Shown: piece by piece, positions 1 through 9,385 of the stretch
Layout of the letters: each line of letters starts with the position of its first letter
Position numbering within the stretch: position 1 is the first letter of the stretch
Assembly (NCBI RefSeq): GCF_900099675.1
Contig: NZ_FNDQ01000002.1
Coordinates: 168,684 to 232,683, forward strand
DNA from: Myroides phaeus
GTDB lineage: Bacteria; Bacteroidota; Bacteroidia; Flavobacteriales; Flavobacteriaceae
DNA: 64,000 nucleotides
Direction of reading: 5' to 3'
Notes under the pieces: model-generated
Database searches by the model: none
The model's input: only the letters and a program-made list of their open reading frames with translations
What the model was told of the DNA's origin: nothing
Made by a program: the position numbers and the translations under genes

Positions 1-3000
1 ACAGATCCTAATAAATTTATCGCCAAAATGGGTGCTGAATGTATTATGGATTTATTAGCAACTACTGACTTAGATAAGTTATCTTACACTTTACGTCATG
101 CTGCTAATAATGAAACATCTAAACAAAGAAAAACTGAAGCGTTAAAACGTCTTCAAGTTGTAGAGTCTTTCCGTGAGTCTAATTTAAACCGCGAGAATAG
201 ACCTGAGTGGATGATCTTGAAAGTAATTCCTGTTATTCCACCAGAATTACGTCCATTAGTTCCATTGGATGGTGGTCGTTTTGCTACTTCTGATTTGAAT
301 GATTTATATCGTCGTGTAATCATTAGAAACAACCGTTTAAAACGTTTAATGGAGATCAAAGCTCCTGAAGTAATTTTACGTAATGAAAAACGTATGCTTC
401 AAGAAGCTGTAGATTCATTATTTGACAACACAAGAAAATCTTCTGCTGTTAAAACTGAATCTAACCGTCCTTTGAAATCTCTTTCTGATTCATTGAAAGG
501 TAAACAAGGTCGTTTCCGTCAAAACTTATTAGGTAAACGTGTTGACTATTCTGCTCGTTCGGTAATTGTTGTTGGACCAGAATTGAAATTATACGAATGC
601 GGATTGCCAAAAGATATGGCAGCTGAATTATACAAACCTTTCGTTATTCGTAAGTTGATCGAAAGAGGAATTGTTAAGACAGTAAAATCTGCTAAGAAAA
701 TTATAGATAAGAAAGAACCAGTTGTTTGGGATATCTTAGAAAACGTGATTAAAGGACACCCGGTATTATTAAACCGTGCTCCTACGTTACACAGATTGGG
801 TATTCAAGCTTTCCAACCTAAGTTAATCGAAGGTAAAGCTATTCAATTACACCCATTAGTGTGTACGGCATTCAACGCCGATTTCGATGGTGACCAGATG
901 GCAGTTCACTTACCTCTTGGACCAGAAGCAATCCTTGAGTCTCAATTATTGATGTTAGCTTCTCACAATATCTTGAACCCTGCCAATGGTGCACCTATTA
1001 CTGTACCGTCTCAGGATATGGTTCTTGGATTATATTACATGACTAAGTTACGTAAGAGTACTCCAGAAGAAATTGTGTTAGGTGAAGGATTGACTTTTTA
1101 CTCTGTAGAGGAAGTACATATTGCAATTAACGAAGGTAAATTAGAATTAAATGCTGGTGTTAAAGTTCGTGCAAAAGACTATAATGAAGCAGGTGAATTA
1201 GTTTACCAAATCATAGAAACAACTGCAGGTAGAATTTTATTTAACGAAGTTGTACCAGAAGTTGCAGGTTATATTAATGAGGTATTGACTAAAAAATCTT
1301 TAAGAGATATTATTGGTCGTATTCTTAGTATTACTGATGTACCAACAACTGCTGCGTTCTTGGATGATATTAAGAGCATGGGATACGGTTATGCATTCCG
1401 TGGTGGATTATCATTCAGTTTAGGGGATATTATTATTCCTCCACGTAAGCAAGAGTTGATTGATGATGCTAACCAACAAGTAGATCATATTACTATGAAC
1501 TATAACATGGGGCTTATCACTAACAACGAGCGTTACAATCAGGTTATTGATGTTTGGACTTCTACAAACGCAATGTTAACTGAATTAGCGATGAAGAACA
1601 TTCGTGAAGATAAACAAGGATTTAACTCAGTATACATGATGTTGGATTCTGGAGCGAGGGGTTCTAAAGAGCAGATTCGTCAGTTAACTGGTATGCGTGG
1701 TTTGATGGCTAAACCTAAAAAATCTACTGCTGGTGGTGGTGAAATTATTGAGAATCCAATTCTTTCTAACTTTAAAGAAGGTCTTTCGATTTTAGAGTAT
1801 TTCATTTCTACTCACGGTGCTCGTAAAGGTCTTGCGGATACGGCGTTAAAAACAGCGGATGCTGGATACTTAACTCGTCGTCTACATGACGTTGCACAGG
1901 ATGTAATTGTTAATTCAGTTGACTGTGGTACTTTAAGAGGAATTGATGTTAAGCCACTTAAGAAAAATGAAGAGGTTATCGAATCATTAGGGGAAAGAGT
2001 TTTAGGACGTGTTGCTCTTAATGCTGTAGTTAATCCTTTAAATTCTGAGGTGATTGTTGATGCTGGTGAAGAAATTACTGAGGCTATCGCAAAAGCTATT
2101 AACGCTGCTCCAATTGAGTCTGTTGAAGTTAGATCTCCACTTACTTGTGAAGCTAAAGTTGGAATCTGTGCTAAATGTTACGGACGTAACTTAGCAACTG
2201 CAAGAATGGTTCAAAGAGGTGAAGCTGTAGGGGTTATTGCTGCTCAGTCTATTGGTGAGCCTGGTACACAGTTAACATTAAGAACATTCCACGTAGGGGG
2301 TACTGCTGGTAATATTTCTGAAACATCAAGTATTAAAGCTAAGTTTAAAGGTCGTCTTGAAATGGAAGACTTAAAAACTGTAGCAGGTGAGGATAATGAA
2401 GGAAATGCAATTAATATTGTAATTTCTCGTTCTACTGAAGCTAAATTATACGATGCTAACACTGGAATTTTATTAACTACTAATAACATCCCTTATGGTT
2501 CTACTATTTACGTTAAAGATGGTGACGTTGTTGAAAACGATACTGTAATCTGTAAATGGGATCCTTATAATGGTGTGATTGTTTCTGAGTTTACTGGTAA
2601 AGTTGCTTATGAAGATATCGAACAAGGACAAACGTTCATGGTTGAGATCGATGAGCAAACAGGATTCCAAGAAAAAGTTATTACTGAATCAAGAAACAAA
2701 AAATTAATTCCTACTTTATTAATTTATGGTAAAGATGGTGAGTTAATACGTTCATACAACTTGCCTGTAGGTTCTCACTTAATGGTAAATGATGGAGATA
2801 AAATTAAAGCTGGTAAAGTTTTAGTTAAGATTCCTCGTCATACATCAAAAGCAGGGGATATTACTGGAGGTTTACCTAGAATTACTGAGTTGTTAGAGGC
2901 TCGTAATCCTTCAAACCCAGCTGTAGTATCTGAAATTGATGGTGTAGTATCATTTGGTAAGATCAAAAGAGGTAACAGAGAGATCATTGTTGAATCTAAA

Positions 3001-3747
3001 ACAGGAGATGTTAGAAAATACTTAGTTAAGTTATCTAACCAAATCTTAGTTCAAGAGAATGACTATGTGAAAGCTGGTTTACCATTATCAGACGGAGCTA
3101 TTACTCCAGACGATATTTTAAGAATTCAAGGACCATCTGCTGTTCAACAGTATTTAGTAAATGAGATTCAAGAAGTATACCGTCTTCAAGGGGTAAAAAT
3201 TAGTGATAAACACTTTGAAGTGGTTATCCGTCAAATGATGCGTAAAGTTAAAATCCAAGATCCAGGAGATACATTATTCTTAGAAGATCAATTAGTTCAC
3301 GCAGGTGACTTTATCCAAGAGAATGATAGATTGTACGGAATGAAGGTTGTAGTTGACGCTGGAGAATCTGATAACCTTGTAGAAGGACAGATTGTTACAA
3401 CGAGAGAATTACGTGATGAAAACTCTTTATTGAAACGTGAGGATAAAAACTTAGTAGTAACGCGTGATGTTATGCCTGCTACTGGTACTCCAATGCTTCA
3501 AGGTATTACAAGAGCATCATTACAAACTAAATCGTTCATCTCTGCTGCATCGTTCCAGGAAACAACTAAGGTGTTAAACGAAGCTGCTGTTGCAGGTAAA
3601 GTAGATGGCTTAAGTGGATTGAAGGAGAACGTTATTGTTGGTCATAGAATTCCTGCTGGTACAGGGATGCGCTCTTATGAAAGCATCGTTGTAAGTAGTT
3701 TGGAAGACGATGGTTTTTTAGATAAAGAAAACGAATTAAATTTCTAA
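1..3747 (+). CDS. rpoC: DNA-directed RNA polymerase subunit beta' (5' end outside window)
   Basis: This is the catalytic beta' subunit of RNA polymerase. The reading frame is open from the first base, so the gene continues upstream; about 1248 codons are present, and roughly 190 N-terminal residues, including the N-terminal zinc-binding region, should be missing by comparison with usual flavobacterial RpoC (about 1430 residues). The active-site loop NADFDGD that holds the catalytic magnesium is encoded at 874-894. The second zinc site is seen as a Cys in DCGTLRG followed by [11 protein letters not shown], and the trigger-loop/bridge region reads [16 protein letters not shown]. No frameshift is visible. 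DUF3467 follows after three bases, so the two are almost surely co-transcribed, presumably from the upstream rpoB promoter. The ATG at 28 is internal and is not the start. Confidence 0.98.
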   Translation, partial: TDPNKFIAKMGAECIMDLLATTDLDKLSYTLRHAANNETSKQRKTEALKRLQVVESFRESNLNRENRPEWMILKVIPVIPPELRPLVPLDGGRFATSDLNDLYRRVIIRNNRLKRLMEIKAPEVILRNEKRMLQEAVDSLFDNTRKSSAVKTESNRPLKSLSDSLKGKQGRFRQNLLGKRVDYSARSVIVVGPELKLYECGLPKDMAAELYKPFVIRKLIERGIVKTVKSAKKIIDKKEPVVWDILENVIKGHPVLLNRAPTLHRLGIQAFQPKLIEGKAIQLHPLVCTAFNADFDGDQMAVHLPLGPEAILESQLLMLASHNILNPANGAPITVPSQDMVLGLYYMTKLRKSTPEEIVLGEGLTFYSVEEVHIAINEGKLELNAGVKVRAKDYNEAGELVYQIIETTAGRILFNEVVPEVAGYINEVLTKKSLRDIIGRILSITDVPTTAAFLDDIKSMGYGYAFRGGLSFSLGDIIIPPRKQELIDDANQQVDHITMNYNMGLITNNERYNQVIDVWTSTNAMLTELAMKNIREDKQGFNSVYMMLDSGARGSKEQIRQLTGMRGLMAKPKKSTAGGGEIIENPILSNFKEGLSILEYFISTHGARKGLADTALKTADAGYLTRRLHDVAQDVIVNSVDCGTLRGIDVKPLKKNEEVIESLGERVLGRVALNAVVNPLNSEVIVDAGEEITEAIAKAINAAPIESVEVRSPLTCEAKVGICAKCYGRNLATARMVQRGEAVGVIAAQSIGEPGTQLTLRTFHVGGTAGNISETSSIKAKFKGRLEMEDLKTVAGEDNEGNAINIVISRSTEAKLYDANTGILLTTNNIPYGSTIYVKDGDVVENDTVICKWDPYNGVIVSEFTGKVAYEDIEQGQTFMVEIDEQTGFQEKVITESRNKKLIPTLLIYGKDGELIRSYNLPVGSHLMVNDGDKIKAGKVLVKIPRHTSKAGDITGGLPRITELLEARNPSNPAVVSEIDGVVSFGKIKRGNREIIVESKTGDVRKYLVKLSNQILVQENDYVKAGLPLSDGAITPDDILRIQGPSAVQQYLVNEIQEVYRLQGVKISDKHFEVVIRQMMRKVKIQDPGDTLFLEDQLVHAGDFIQENDRLYGMKVVVDAGESDNLVEGQIVTTRELRDENSLLKREDKNLVVTRDVMPATGTPMLQGITRASLQTKSFISAASFQETTKVLNEAAVAGKVDGLSGLKENVIVGHRIPAGTGMRSYESIVVSSLEDDGFLDKENELNF

Positions 3748-3750
3748 GAA

Positions 3751-4059
3751 ATGAATGAGGAACAGAATCAATTCAATATTGAATTGGATGAAGTAACTGC
3801 TGAAGGTACTTTTTCAAATTTGGCTATTATTAATCATTCAAACACTGAGTTTGTAGTTGATTTTGTGAATATCATGCCAGGTGTGCCTAAGGCAAAAGTG
3901 AAGTCGAGAATCATTTTGACGCCAGAGCATGCTAAAAGGTTATTAACAGCATTGCAAGATAATATTCAACGTTTCGAGGCGAATAATGGAGAGATAAAGG
4001 ATGTGGATTCATCACCGAGTTTATCAACTATTAATTTTGGTCCCAAAGGACAGGCTTAA
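3751..4059 (+). CDS. DUF3467 family protein
   Basis: A 102-residue cytoplasmic protein of the DUF3467 family, which commonly sits directly behind rpoC in Bacteroidota. The sequence shows the family's hallmarks: a beta-rich start, then a NHSNTEFVVDFVNIMPG-like stretch, then RIILTPEHAKRLLTALQDNI, predicted to form a helix. There is no signal peptide, membrane segment or catalytic motif. Only three bases separate it from the rpoC stop, and a strong terminator follows, so it is the last gene of the rpo operon. The conserved position suggests a link to transcription or ribosome biology, but no function is established that I can name. The C-terminal 20 residues are low-complexity and probably disordered. 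Confidence 0.9.
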   Translation: MNEEQNQFNIELDEVTAEGTFSNLAIINHSNTEFVVDFVNIMPGVPKAKVKSRIILTPEHAKRLLTALQDNIQRFEANNGEIKDVDSSPSLSTINFGPKGQA

Positions 4060-4075
4060 TTGTTAAGATATAAAG

Positions 4076-4110
4076 AAAAAGGTCTACTAGAAATAGTAGA
4101 CCTTTTTTTA
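4076..4110 (+). terminator. Intrinsic terminator of the rpoC operon
   Basis: A perfect stem pairs AAAAGGTCTACTA with TAGTAGACCTTTT around a GAAA loop, followed by a run of T. It lies 17 bases after the DUF3467 stop and closes the rpoC transcript. Confidence 0.88.
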
Positions 4111-4237
4111 TTTAGTAAGAGTATAAAATAATAAAATAATACTGATGGTTGTAAGCTAATAGACTTAGTTTTATTATGGCTTTCGTAAAATTAAGAAAGG
4201 AATATACCTTTGCTTTCTATTGGCTTGAGGTCTCTTA

Positions 4238-4615
4238 CTATTTTCTTACTTCTAAAATTATTTGTTTGAACAGCTCGTCAATTTTTAATTGTATTATCAT
4301 ATTGGTAGGCAAGTATTGCATCAAAATAGAAAGTGTTTTTAAAGCTTTTGATAAAATATCTTTTTCTTTATTATATTGTTTACTTTCTCTGTATAGTTTA
4401 GCTAAACTTATACAAGTAATTACATAGCAATCACAGAAGGGAATGTTTTTAGTTAGGCAATTCCAGATATTAGATTGTAGTATCTCTGCTCTAATTAATG
4501 CTTCTGTATAGGTGTTGATAGCATTTAGATGTTGTCCTTCATTGACTAATTGTATAGCTTTTTGTGTTTTATTTTTCCAACTATTTTCGATTAATACTAA
4601 ACATTCTGCACTCAT
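4238..4615 (-). CDS. Small helical-repeat (TPR-like) protein behind superoxide dismutase
   Basis: A 125-residue protein with no signal peptide. The pattern of helices, for example NEGQHLNAINTYTEALIRAE and later SLAKLYRESKQYNKEKDILSKAL, matches two tetratricopeptide-like helical hairpins (residues roughly 20-45 and 70-95), so a protein-protein interaction role is plausible. It contains four cysteines, three of them within residues 50-70. Its start lies one base beyond the superoxide dismutase stop codon, so the two genes must share a transcript and are probably translationally coupled. I do not recognise a named family. Function in dismutase maturation or metal supply would be inference from position only. 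No clear terminator follows; the rpoC terminator hairpin about 130 bp further on could serve from this side too. Confidence 0.7.
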   Translation of the reverse strand: MSAECLVLIENSWKNKTQKAIQLVNEGQHLNAINTYTEALIRAEILQSNIWNCLTKNIPFCDCYVITCISLAKLYRESKQYNKEKDILSKALKTLSILMQYLPTNMIIQLKIDELFKQIILEVRK

Positions 4616-4616
4616 G

Positions 4617-5207
4617 TTATTCTATGTTTTGTGATACAAAGTTCCAATTAACGTGATTCCAGAATTGCTCAATAAATTTAGGTCTTGCATTTCGGTGATC
4701 TATATAGTATGCGTGTTCCCAGACATCTATAGTTAATAATGGTTTTTTATTGAATATAATCGGTGTGTCTGCATTGCTTAAAGAGAGAATTTCTAGTTTT
4801 CTTTCCGGTGTTAATACTAACCAAGTCCATCCTGCACCAAATAGTTTGGTTGCTGTGTTACTAAACTCTTCTTTGAAAGCTTCTAAAGATCCAAAATCTC
4901 TTAGTAGTAGTTCTAACATTTGTTTAGATGGTATCTGCGTAGAATTAGGAGTGATACAATTCCAAAAAAAACTATGATTATAGTGTTGAGCGGCGTTATT
5001 GTATATTGCCATTTGCTTTTTAATATAAGCTTCTTTTATTATAGTATCTAGGTCATAACTTTCCCATTCAGAATTTTCTATTAGTTTGTTTAAGTTCGTA
5101 ATATATGTTTGGTGATGTTTTCCATAGTGGTAATCAAAACCCTCTTCAGTGATGAAATTTTTAAAGGCGTCTTTCGAATAATTTAATGTTGGTAAATTGA
5201 ATTTCAT
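4617..5207 (-). CDS. sodB: Superoxide dismutase, iron type
   Basis: Converts superoxide to oxygen and hydrogen peroxide in the cytoplasm. All four metal ligands are visible: His27 (in YHYGKHHQTY), His78 (NHSFFW), Asp161 and His165 (DVWEHAYYID). Gln74, in the N-terminal half just before NHSFFW, together with Ala in the SNADTP segment where manganese enzymes carry Gln, points to iron rather than manganese. Length (196) is usual for the family. No signal peptide. It is the first gene of a two-gene minus-strand unit with the TPR-like protein. The upstream region holds no perfect TAnnTTTG box, so its control may differ from the housekeeping genes, for example by an oxidative-stress activator; that is inference. 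Confidence 0.95.
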   Translation of the reverse strand: MKFNLPTLNYSKDAFKNFITEEGFDYHYGKHHQTYITNLNKLIENSEWESYDLDTIIKEAYIKKQMAIYNNAAQHYNHSFFWNCITPNSTQIPSKQMLELLLRDFGSLEAFKEEFSNTATKLFGAGWTWLVLTPERKLEILSLSNADTPIIFNKKPLLTIDVWEHAYYIDHRNARPKFIEQFWNHVNWNFVSQNIE

Positions 5208-5575
5208 TGTCTTGTTTATTTTAATTAGTTGTGTAAAAATATAATTTTAGATTAAGCTAAAAAAATAATAATCAATAAATATTTTTTTAACCTGCATTAG
5301 TCTAAGTTATAATTGCTGTATTGAGAGGTGGAGGTAAAATTTAAATTGCTTTTTTAGAAGTGTAAATAGTATTTGACAAAATTGGTTTTAGGCTAAGTGT
5401 ATTATTGACTAAGTACGAGTGATGTTAGTGGATAAAAGACTATTTATAGTTTTCGTTTTAAGTGTTTTTTGCATGTGTTTATGTTTTAAATATAATATTT
5501 TCTTAAAAAAAGTTTAACTATTGCTATCGATTCCAAAATATTTCAAATAAATTTTCCATTGTAAAGTAGATGTAC
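5208..5575. other. Divergent intergenic region, sodB / pdhA
   Basis: Very AT-rich spacer between two divergent units. It should contain the sodB promoter, but I find no perfect -7 box on the minus strand. A 31-codon frame on the plus strand (5422-5517) encodes a hydrophobic peptide but has no promoter or neighbour support and is not called. Nothing else structured is seen. Confidence 0.6.
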
Positions 5576-5583
5576 TACTTTTG
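5576..5583 (+). promoter_or_regulatory. -7 box of the pdhA promoter
   Basis: TACTTTTG matches TAnnTTTG exactly, 76 bases before the pdhA start. No TTTG at the ideal -33 distance; a TTG at 5559-5561 is too close, so the promoter may need an activator. Confidence 0.55.
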
Positions 5584-5587
5584 CTAT

Positions 5588-5603
5588 TCCACAGTATTGT
5601 GGA
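5588..5603. promoter_or_regulatory. Palindrome over the predicted pdhA transcription start
   Basis: TCCACA-GTAT-TGTGGA is a perfect six-base inverted repeat starting five bases after the -7 box, so it covers the expected transcription start. It could be an operator for a dimeric regulator or a 5' end hairpin that stabilises the mRNA. No regulator can be assigned from this window. Confidence 0.45.
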
Positions 5604-5659
5604 GAATTGAGAAAGTCTGTATTTTGAGCGGAAAAGCCGCTTACGAAAAGTAAAGTCAT

Positions 5660-6658
5660 ATGAAAGAAATTACAAAAGAAGTTTATCTAAAATGGTATGA
5701 AGACATGCTATTTTGGAGAAAGTTTGAAGACAAGCTAGCCGCTTTATATATTCAACAAAAAGTAAGAGGTTTCTTGCATTTATATAACGGACAAGAGGCT
5801 GTCTTGGCAGGAGCTTTACACGCAATGGATTTGTCGAAAGACAAAATGATTACAGCATACAGAAACCACGTTCAACCAATTGGTTTAGGTGTGGATCCAA
5901 AAAGAATTATGGCTGAGTTATTAGGAAAAGGAACTGGAACATCTCAAGGTTTAGGTGGATCTATGCACATTTTTTCTAAAGAACATAATTTTTACGGAGG
6001 ACACGGAATCGTTGGAGGACAAATTCCTTTAGGAGCAGGTCTTGCATTTGCTGACAAATATTTTGATAGAAAAGCTGTTACAATGTGTTACTTCGGTGAT
6101 GGTGCGGCACGTCAAGGTTCATTACATGAAACATTTAACATGGCAATGAATTGGAAACTTCCTGTTGTGTTTGTTATCGAAAATAATGGATATGCAATGG
6201 GTACTTCTGTTGAGCGTACTGCAAATCATACTGATATTTGGAAACTTGGTTTAGGGTATGAAATGCCTTCAGGTCCAGTTGATGGTATGAATCCAGTTAA
6301 GGTTGCTGAAGCAATGTACGAAGCTATTGAAAGAGCACGTCGTGGAGATGGTCCAACATTGTTAGAAATGAAAACTTATAGATATAGAGGACACTCTATG
6401 TCAGATGCTCAACACTACCGTACAAAAGAGGAAGTTGAAGAATACAAAAAAATAGACCCAATTACTCAAGTTTTAGATATAATTAGAGAGAAAGGGTTCG
6501 CAACAGAGGCAGAGATAGAGGCTATGGATCAGAGAGTAAAAGAATACGTTTTAGAATGTGAGCGTTTTGCTGAAGAATCTCCATATCCAGAGAAAAATGT
6601 TATGTATGATGTAGTATACGAACAAGAGAATTATCCTTTTTTACCTCATAGATTATAA
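5660..6658 (+). CDS. pdhA: Pyruvate dehydrogenase E1 component, alpha subunit
   Basis: The thiamine-diphosphate-dependent alpha subunit of the heterotetrameric E1 of pyruvate dehydrogenase; with E1-beta it decarboxylates pyruvate and passes the acetyl group to the lipoyl arms of E2. The thiamine diphosphate/Mg motif begins GDG at residues 146-148 and ends ENN at 174-176. The conserved loop YRYRGHSMSDAQHYRTKEE near residue 250 is the region that is phosphorylated in mitochondrial enzymes. Length 332 is normal. The start ATG follows a 76-base leader with a perfect -7 box and a palindrome. The E2 gene follows after nine bases; the E1-beta and E3 genes are not here, which is common in this phylum, where they are encoded elsewhere. 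Confidence 0.95.
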   Translation: MKEITKEVYLKWYEDMLFWRKFEDKLAALYIQQKVRGFLHLYNGQEAVLAGALHAMDLSKDKMITAYRNHVQPIGLGVDPKRIMAELLGKGTGTSQGLGGSMHIFSKEHNFYGGHGIVGGQIPLGAGLAFADKYFDRKAVTMCYFGDGAARQGSLHETFNMAMNWKLPVVFVIENNGYAMGTSVERTANHTDIWKLGLGYEMPSGPVDGMNPVKVAEAMYEAIERARRGDGPTLLEMKTYRYRGHSMSDAQHYRTKEEVEEYKKIDPITQVLDIIREKGFATEAEIEAMDQRVKEYVLECERFAEESPYPEKNVMYDVVYEQENYPFLPHRL

Positions 6659-6667
6659 AAAAAAGTT

Positions 6668-8308
6668 ATGGCAGAAGTAATTACAATGCCACGCTTAAGC
6701 GACACTATGACAGAAGGTGTTGTGGCTGCATGGTTAAAAAAAGTTGGAGATAAGATTTCTGAAGGAGATATCTTAGCAGAAATTGAAACAGATAAAGCAA
6801 CAATGGAATTCGAATCATTTTACGAAGGAACATTGTTGTATATCGGATTACAAGAAGGAGAGTCTGCTCCAGTAGATTCATTACTTGCTATTATTGGTAA
6901 TGAAGGAGAAGATATTTCATCTTTAGTAAATGGAGGTGCTAAAACTGAAATGACAGAAGAAAAAGTAATCGCTCAAGAAGAAGTTAAAGTTGCAGCTCCT
7001 GCTCCAAAAGTAGCAATGCCAGCAGGTGTTAAGATTGTAACTATGCCTCGTTTGAGTGATACTATGACTGATGGTACAGTTGCGTCTTGGATCAAAAAAG
7101 TTGGAGATAAAGTAGAAGAAGGTGATATTCTTGCTGAAATTGAAACAGATAAAGCAACAATGGAATTTGAGGCATTTGAGTCTGGAATTTTATTGTATGT
7201 TGGAATTCAAGAAGGTGAGACTGCTCCTGTAGATAGTGTATTAGCTATTTTAGGACCAGAAGGTACTGATGTTTCTGCTGTACTTAATAATATTAATAAT
7301 GGTGTTGCTTCTGAAGCAGCTCCAGCACAAGAGGCTTCAACTGTTGTTGAGTCTGTTAAAGAGGAAGTAGCTGCTGCTCCAGTTGTTGAATCAATAACTA
7401 CTTCTGGTAGAATTTTTGTTTCGCCTTTAGCTAAGAAAATTGCTGAAGAAAAAGGTGTTAACTTAAATGAAGTTAAAGGTTCGGGAGAGAATGGACGTAT
7501 CATCAAGAGAGATGTTGAGAATTTTGTTCCGGATGCAAAAGTTGCTGCTCCTGCTCAAAATGTACAAGCTCCTGCTGCAAAAGCTGAAGTAAAAACAGAA
7601 GTGAAAACTTTTGTTCCTGCTGGTGAGGTTAGTGTAGAAGAAGTTAAAAACTCTCAAATGCGTAAAACTATTGCTCGTCGTTTAGGTGAGTCTAAGTTTA
7701 CTGCTCCTCATTACTATTTAACTATTGAGATTGATATGGATAATGCTATGGCATCTCGTAAAATTATCAATGATTTACCTGATACAAAAGTATCATTTAA
7801 TGATATGGTAGTTAAAGCGTGTGCAATGGCTTTGCGTAAACACCCTCAAGTAAATACACAATGGAGAGAAGACGCAACAGTTTATAACCACCATATTGCT
7901 ATTGGTGTTGCTGTAGCTGTAGAAGATGGTCTTGTTGTTCCTGTATTACCTTTTACAGATCAAATGTCATTAACGTCTATTGGAGGAAAAGTAAAAGAAT
8001 TAGCTGTAAAAGCTAAGACTAAAAAACTGACTCCTGCTGAAATGGATGGAAGTACATTTACTGTATCTAATTTAGGTATGTTTGGAGTTCAATCATTTAC
8101 TTCTATTATTAATCAACCTAACTCTGCTATTTTATCAGTTGGTGCAATTATTGAAAAACCAGTTGTTAAAAACGGACAAATTGTTGTTGGTAATACTATG
8201 ACTGTAACTTTAGCTTGTGATCATAGAACAGTAGATGGTGCAACAGGTGCACAATTCTTACAAACATTAAGAAGTTATATTGAGAATCCAGTTACAATGT
8301 TGGCATAA
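6668..8308 (+). CDS. pdhC: Dihydrolipoamide acetyltransferase (E2) of pyruvate dehydrogenase, two lipoyl domains
   Basis: E2 core of the pyruvate dehydrogenase complex: moves acetyl groups from lipoyl-lysine to coenzyme A. Two N-terminal lipoyl domains are seen, with the lipoylated lysines in identical ETDKATMEFE motifs at Lys43 and Lys162. Alanine/proline/valine-rich linkers separate them from the peripheral subunit-binding domain (about residues 246-285, with VSPLAKKIAEEKG and GSGENGRIIKRDV). The catalytic acetyltransferase domain fills residues 320-546 and ends with the active-site His519 and Asp523 in DHRTVDG. The two lipoyl domains are close copies of each other, so an internal DNA repeat of about 150 bp exists (6680-6830 and 7040-7190). 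Co-transcribed with pdhA and closed by a terminator. Confidence 0.95.
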   Translation: MAEVITMPRLSDTMTEGVVAAWLKKVGDKISEGDILAEIETDKATMEFESFYEGTLLYIGLQEGESAPVDSLLAIIGNEGEDISSLVNGGAKTEMTEEKVIAQEEVKVAAPAPKVAMPAGVKIVTMPRLSDTMTDGTVASWIKKVGDKVEEGDILAEIETDKATMEFEAFESGILLYVGIQEGETAPVDSVLAILGPEGTDVSAVLNNINNGVASEAAPAQEASTVVESVKEEVAAAPVVESITTSGRIFVSPLAKKIAEEKGVNLNEVKGSGENGRIIKRDVENFVPDAKVAAPAQNVQAPAAKAEVKTEVKTFVPAGEVSVEEVKNSQMRKTIARRLGESKFTAPHYYLTIEIDMDNAMASRKIINDLPDTKVSFNDMVVKACAMALRKHPQVNTQWREDATVYNHHIAIGVAVAVEDGLVVPVLPFTDQMSLTSIGGKVKELAVKAKTKKLTPAEMDGSTFTVSNLGMFGVQSFTSIINQPNSAILSVGAIIEKPVVKNGQIVVGNTMTVTLACDHRTVDGATGAQFLQTLRSYIENPVTMLA

Positions 8309-8327
8309 TCAATATTATAAATATTAC

Positions 8328-8360
8328 TAAAAGCTCATTTCATACGAAATGGGCTTTTTT
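8328..8360 (+). terminator. Terminator after pdhC
   Basis: Stem AAGCTCATTTC / GAAATGGGCTT (one G-T pair) around ATAC, followed by six T. Confidence 0.82.
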
Positions 8361-8428
8361 GTTTTATAGATTTCGTCTTTTTACGCGTTTTCAACTTGAA
8401 TTGTTTTCTTAAGTTAAAGTGCTTTTTG

Positions 8429-8436
8429 TATTTTTG
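8429..8436 (+). promoter_or_regulatory. -7 box for the M28 peptidase operon
   Basis: TATTTTTG fits TAnnTTTG exactly, 15 bases before the ATG, giving a very short leader. A TTG at 8401-8403 is somewhat too distant for an ideal -33. Confidence 0.5.
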
Positions 8437-8451
8437 ATAAAAATATTTTAA

Positions 8452-9384
8452 ATGAAATTATATAGTTTTCTGGTTGGACTATTGTTAGTAGGATGTTCTA
8501 CTATGAAGTCATCGTCAACAGAATTAGTAAGAGCAGATAAAGAGCGTATTTCAAATACTTTATATTATTTAGCATCAGATGAGTTAGAGGGACGTGATAC
8601 TGGTGCAGAAGGAAATAGAAAAGCTGCAAGTTTTTTAAGTGAACACTTAGCAGGTTATGGTATTTCTCCTTTCTTTACCTCATATAATGATACTTTAAGT
8701 AATGTAAATAATAGTTGGAATGTTGTAGGTGTTATTCCAGGAAATGATAAATTTTTGAAGGATGAAGTAGTTGTTTTGGGGGCTCACTTTGATCATATTG
8801 GCATTCAAAAAGCAATAGATGGTGATTCAATTGCTAATGGAGCAAATGACAATGCTGCTGGTAGTGCAATTATGCTTGAATTAGCCAGAAACCTAACTAA
8901 AATGGATAATAAGAGAACTATATTAGTTGCTTTCTTTACTGGTGAAGAAAAGGGACTATGGGGCTCGAAACATTTAGCAAAACGATTAAAAAGTGAAAAT
9001 GTAAATGTTGTTTCTATGCTTAACTTTGAGATGTTAGGTTTAGCAATGAAGCGTGATTATATGACTTACTTAACAGGTTATGATGTGTCAAATCTTGCTG
9101 AGAAATTGAATGAGCTTGCAGGTGAACCATTGGTAGGCAAGCTTGAAAAGGCAGAGGAGTTTAAATTATTTAAACGTTCAGATAACTATCCGTTTTATTT
9201 AGAATTTAAGATTCCAAGTCAAAGCTTTAGTTCATTTGACTTTGAGAATTATGAATATTATCATCATGTAAAAGACGAAGCTCAATTTATGGACTTAGAT
9301 TTCATGACTTCATTTACTAATAAATTAATACCTGTTGTTAGTAAATTAGTTAATTTACCTGCAGGTGATATAAGATTAAAATAA
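8452..9384 (+). CDS. M28 family zinc aminopeptidase, lipoprotein
   Basis: A membrane-anchored peptidase that probably removes N-terminal amino acids from peptides in the periplasm or on the surface. A lipoprotein signal ends in LLVGC with Cys15 as the lipidated residue. The M28 metal site is complete: His112 (GAHFDH), Asp133 (ANDNAAG), Glu165/Glu166 (GEEKG), Glu193 (NFEM, glutamate where many members have aspartate) and His271 or His272 (YYHHVKDE). Length 310 is typical for the compact single-domain members, without the PA domain insert found in the second M28 gene of this window. It is first in a run of four same-strand genes; the next starts one base after its stop. Exact substrate preference cannot be read from sequence. 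Confidence 0.92.
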   Translation: MKLYSFLVGLLLVGCSTMKSSSTELVRADKERISNTLYYLASDELEGRDTGAEGNRKAASFLSEHLAGYGISPFFTSYNDTLSNVNNSWNVVGVIPGNDKFLKDEVVVLGAHFDHIGIQKAIDGDSIANGANDNAAGSAIMLELARNLTKMDNKRTILVAFFTGEEKGLWGSKHLAKRLKSENVNVVSMLNFEMLGLAMKRDYMTYLTGYDVSNLAEKLNELAGEPLVGKLEKAEEFKLFKRSDNYPFYLEFKIPSQSFSSFDFENYEYYHHVKDEAQFMDLDFMTSFTNKLIPVVSKLVNLPAGDIRLK

Positions 9385-9385
9385 T

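Noticed and set aside
4176..4427. Plus-strand frame over the TPR-like gene
   Set aside because: Lies antisense to a coherent helical protein coupled to sodB; its own product is phenylalanine/leucine/isoleucine-rich low-complexity sequence.
5422..5517. 31-codon plus-strand frame with hydrophobic residues before pdhA
   Set aside because: AT-rich spacer, no promoter, no terminator of its own and no family; hydrophobic codons (TTT, TTA, GTT) arise by chance in such sequence.
6680..7190. Internal repeat in pdhC as a sign of recent recombination
   Set aside because: It is explained by the two lipoyl domains, a standard feature of E2 proteins.
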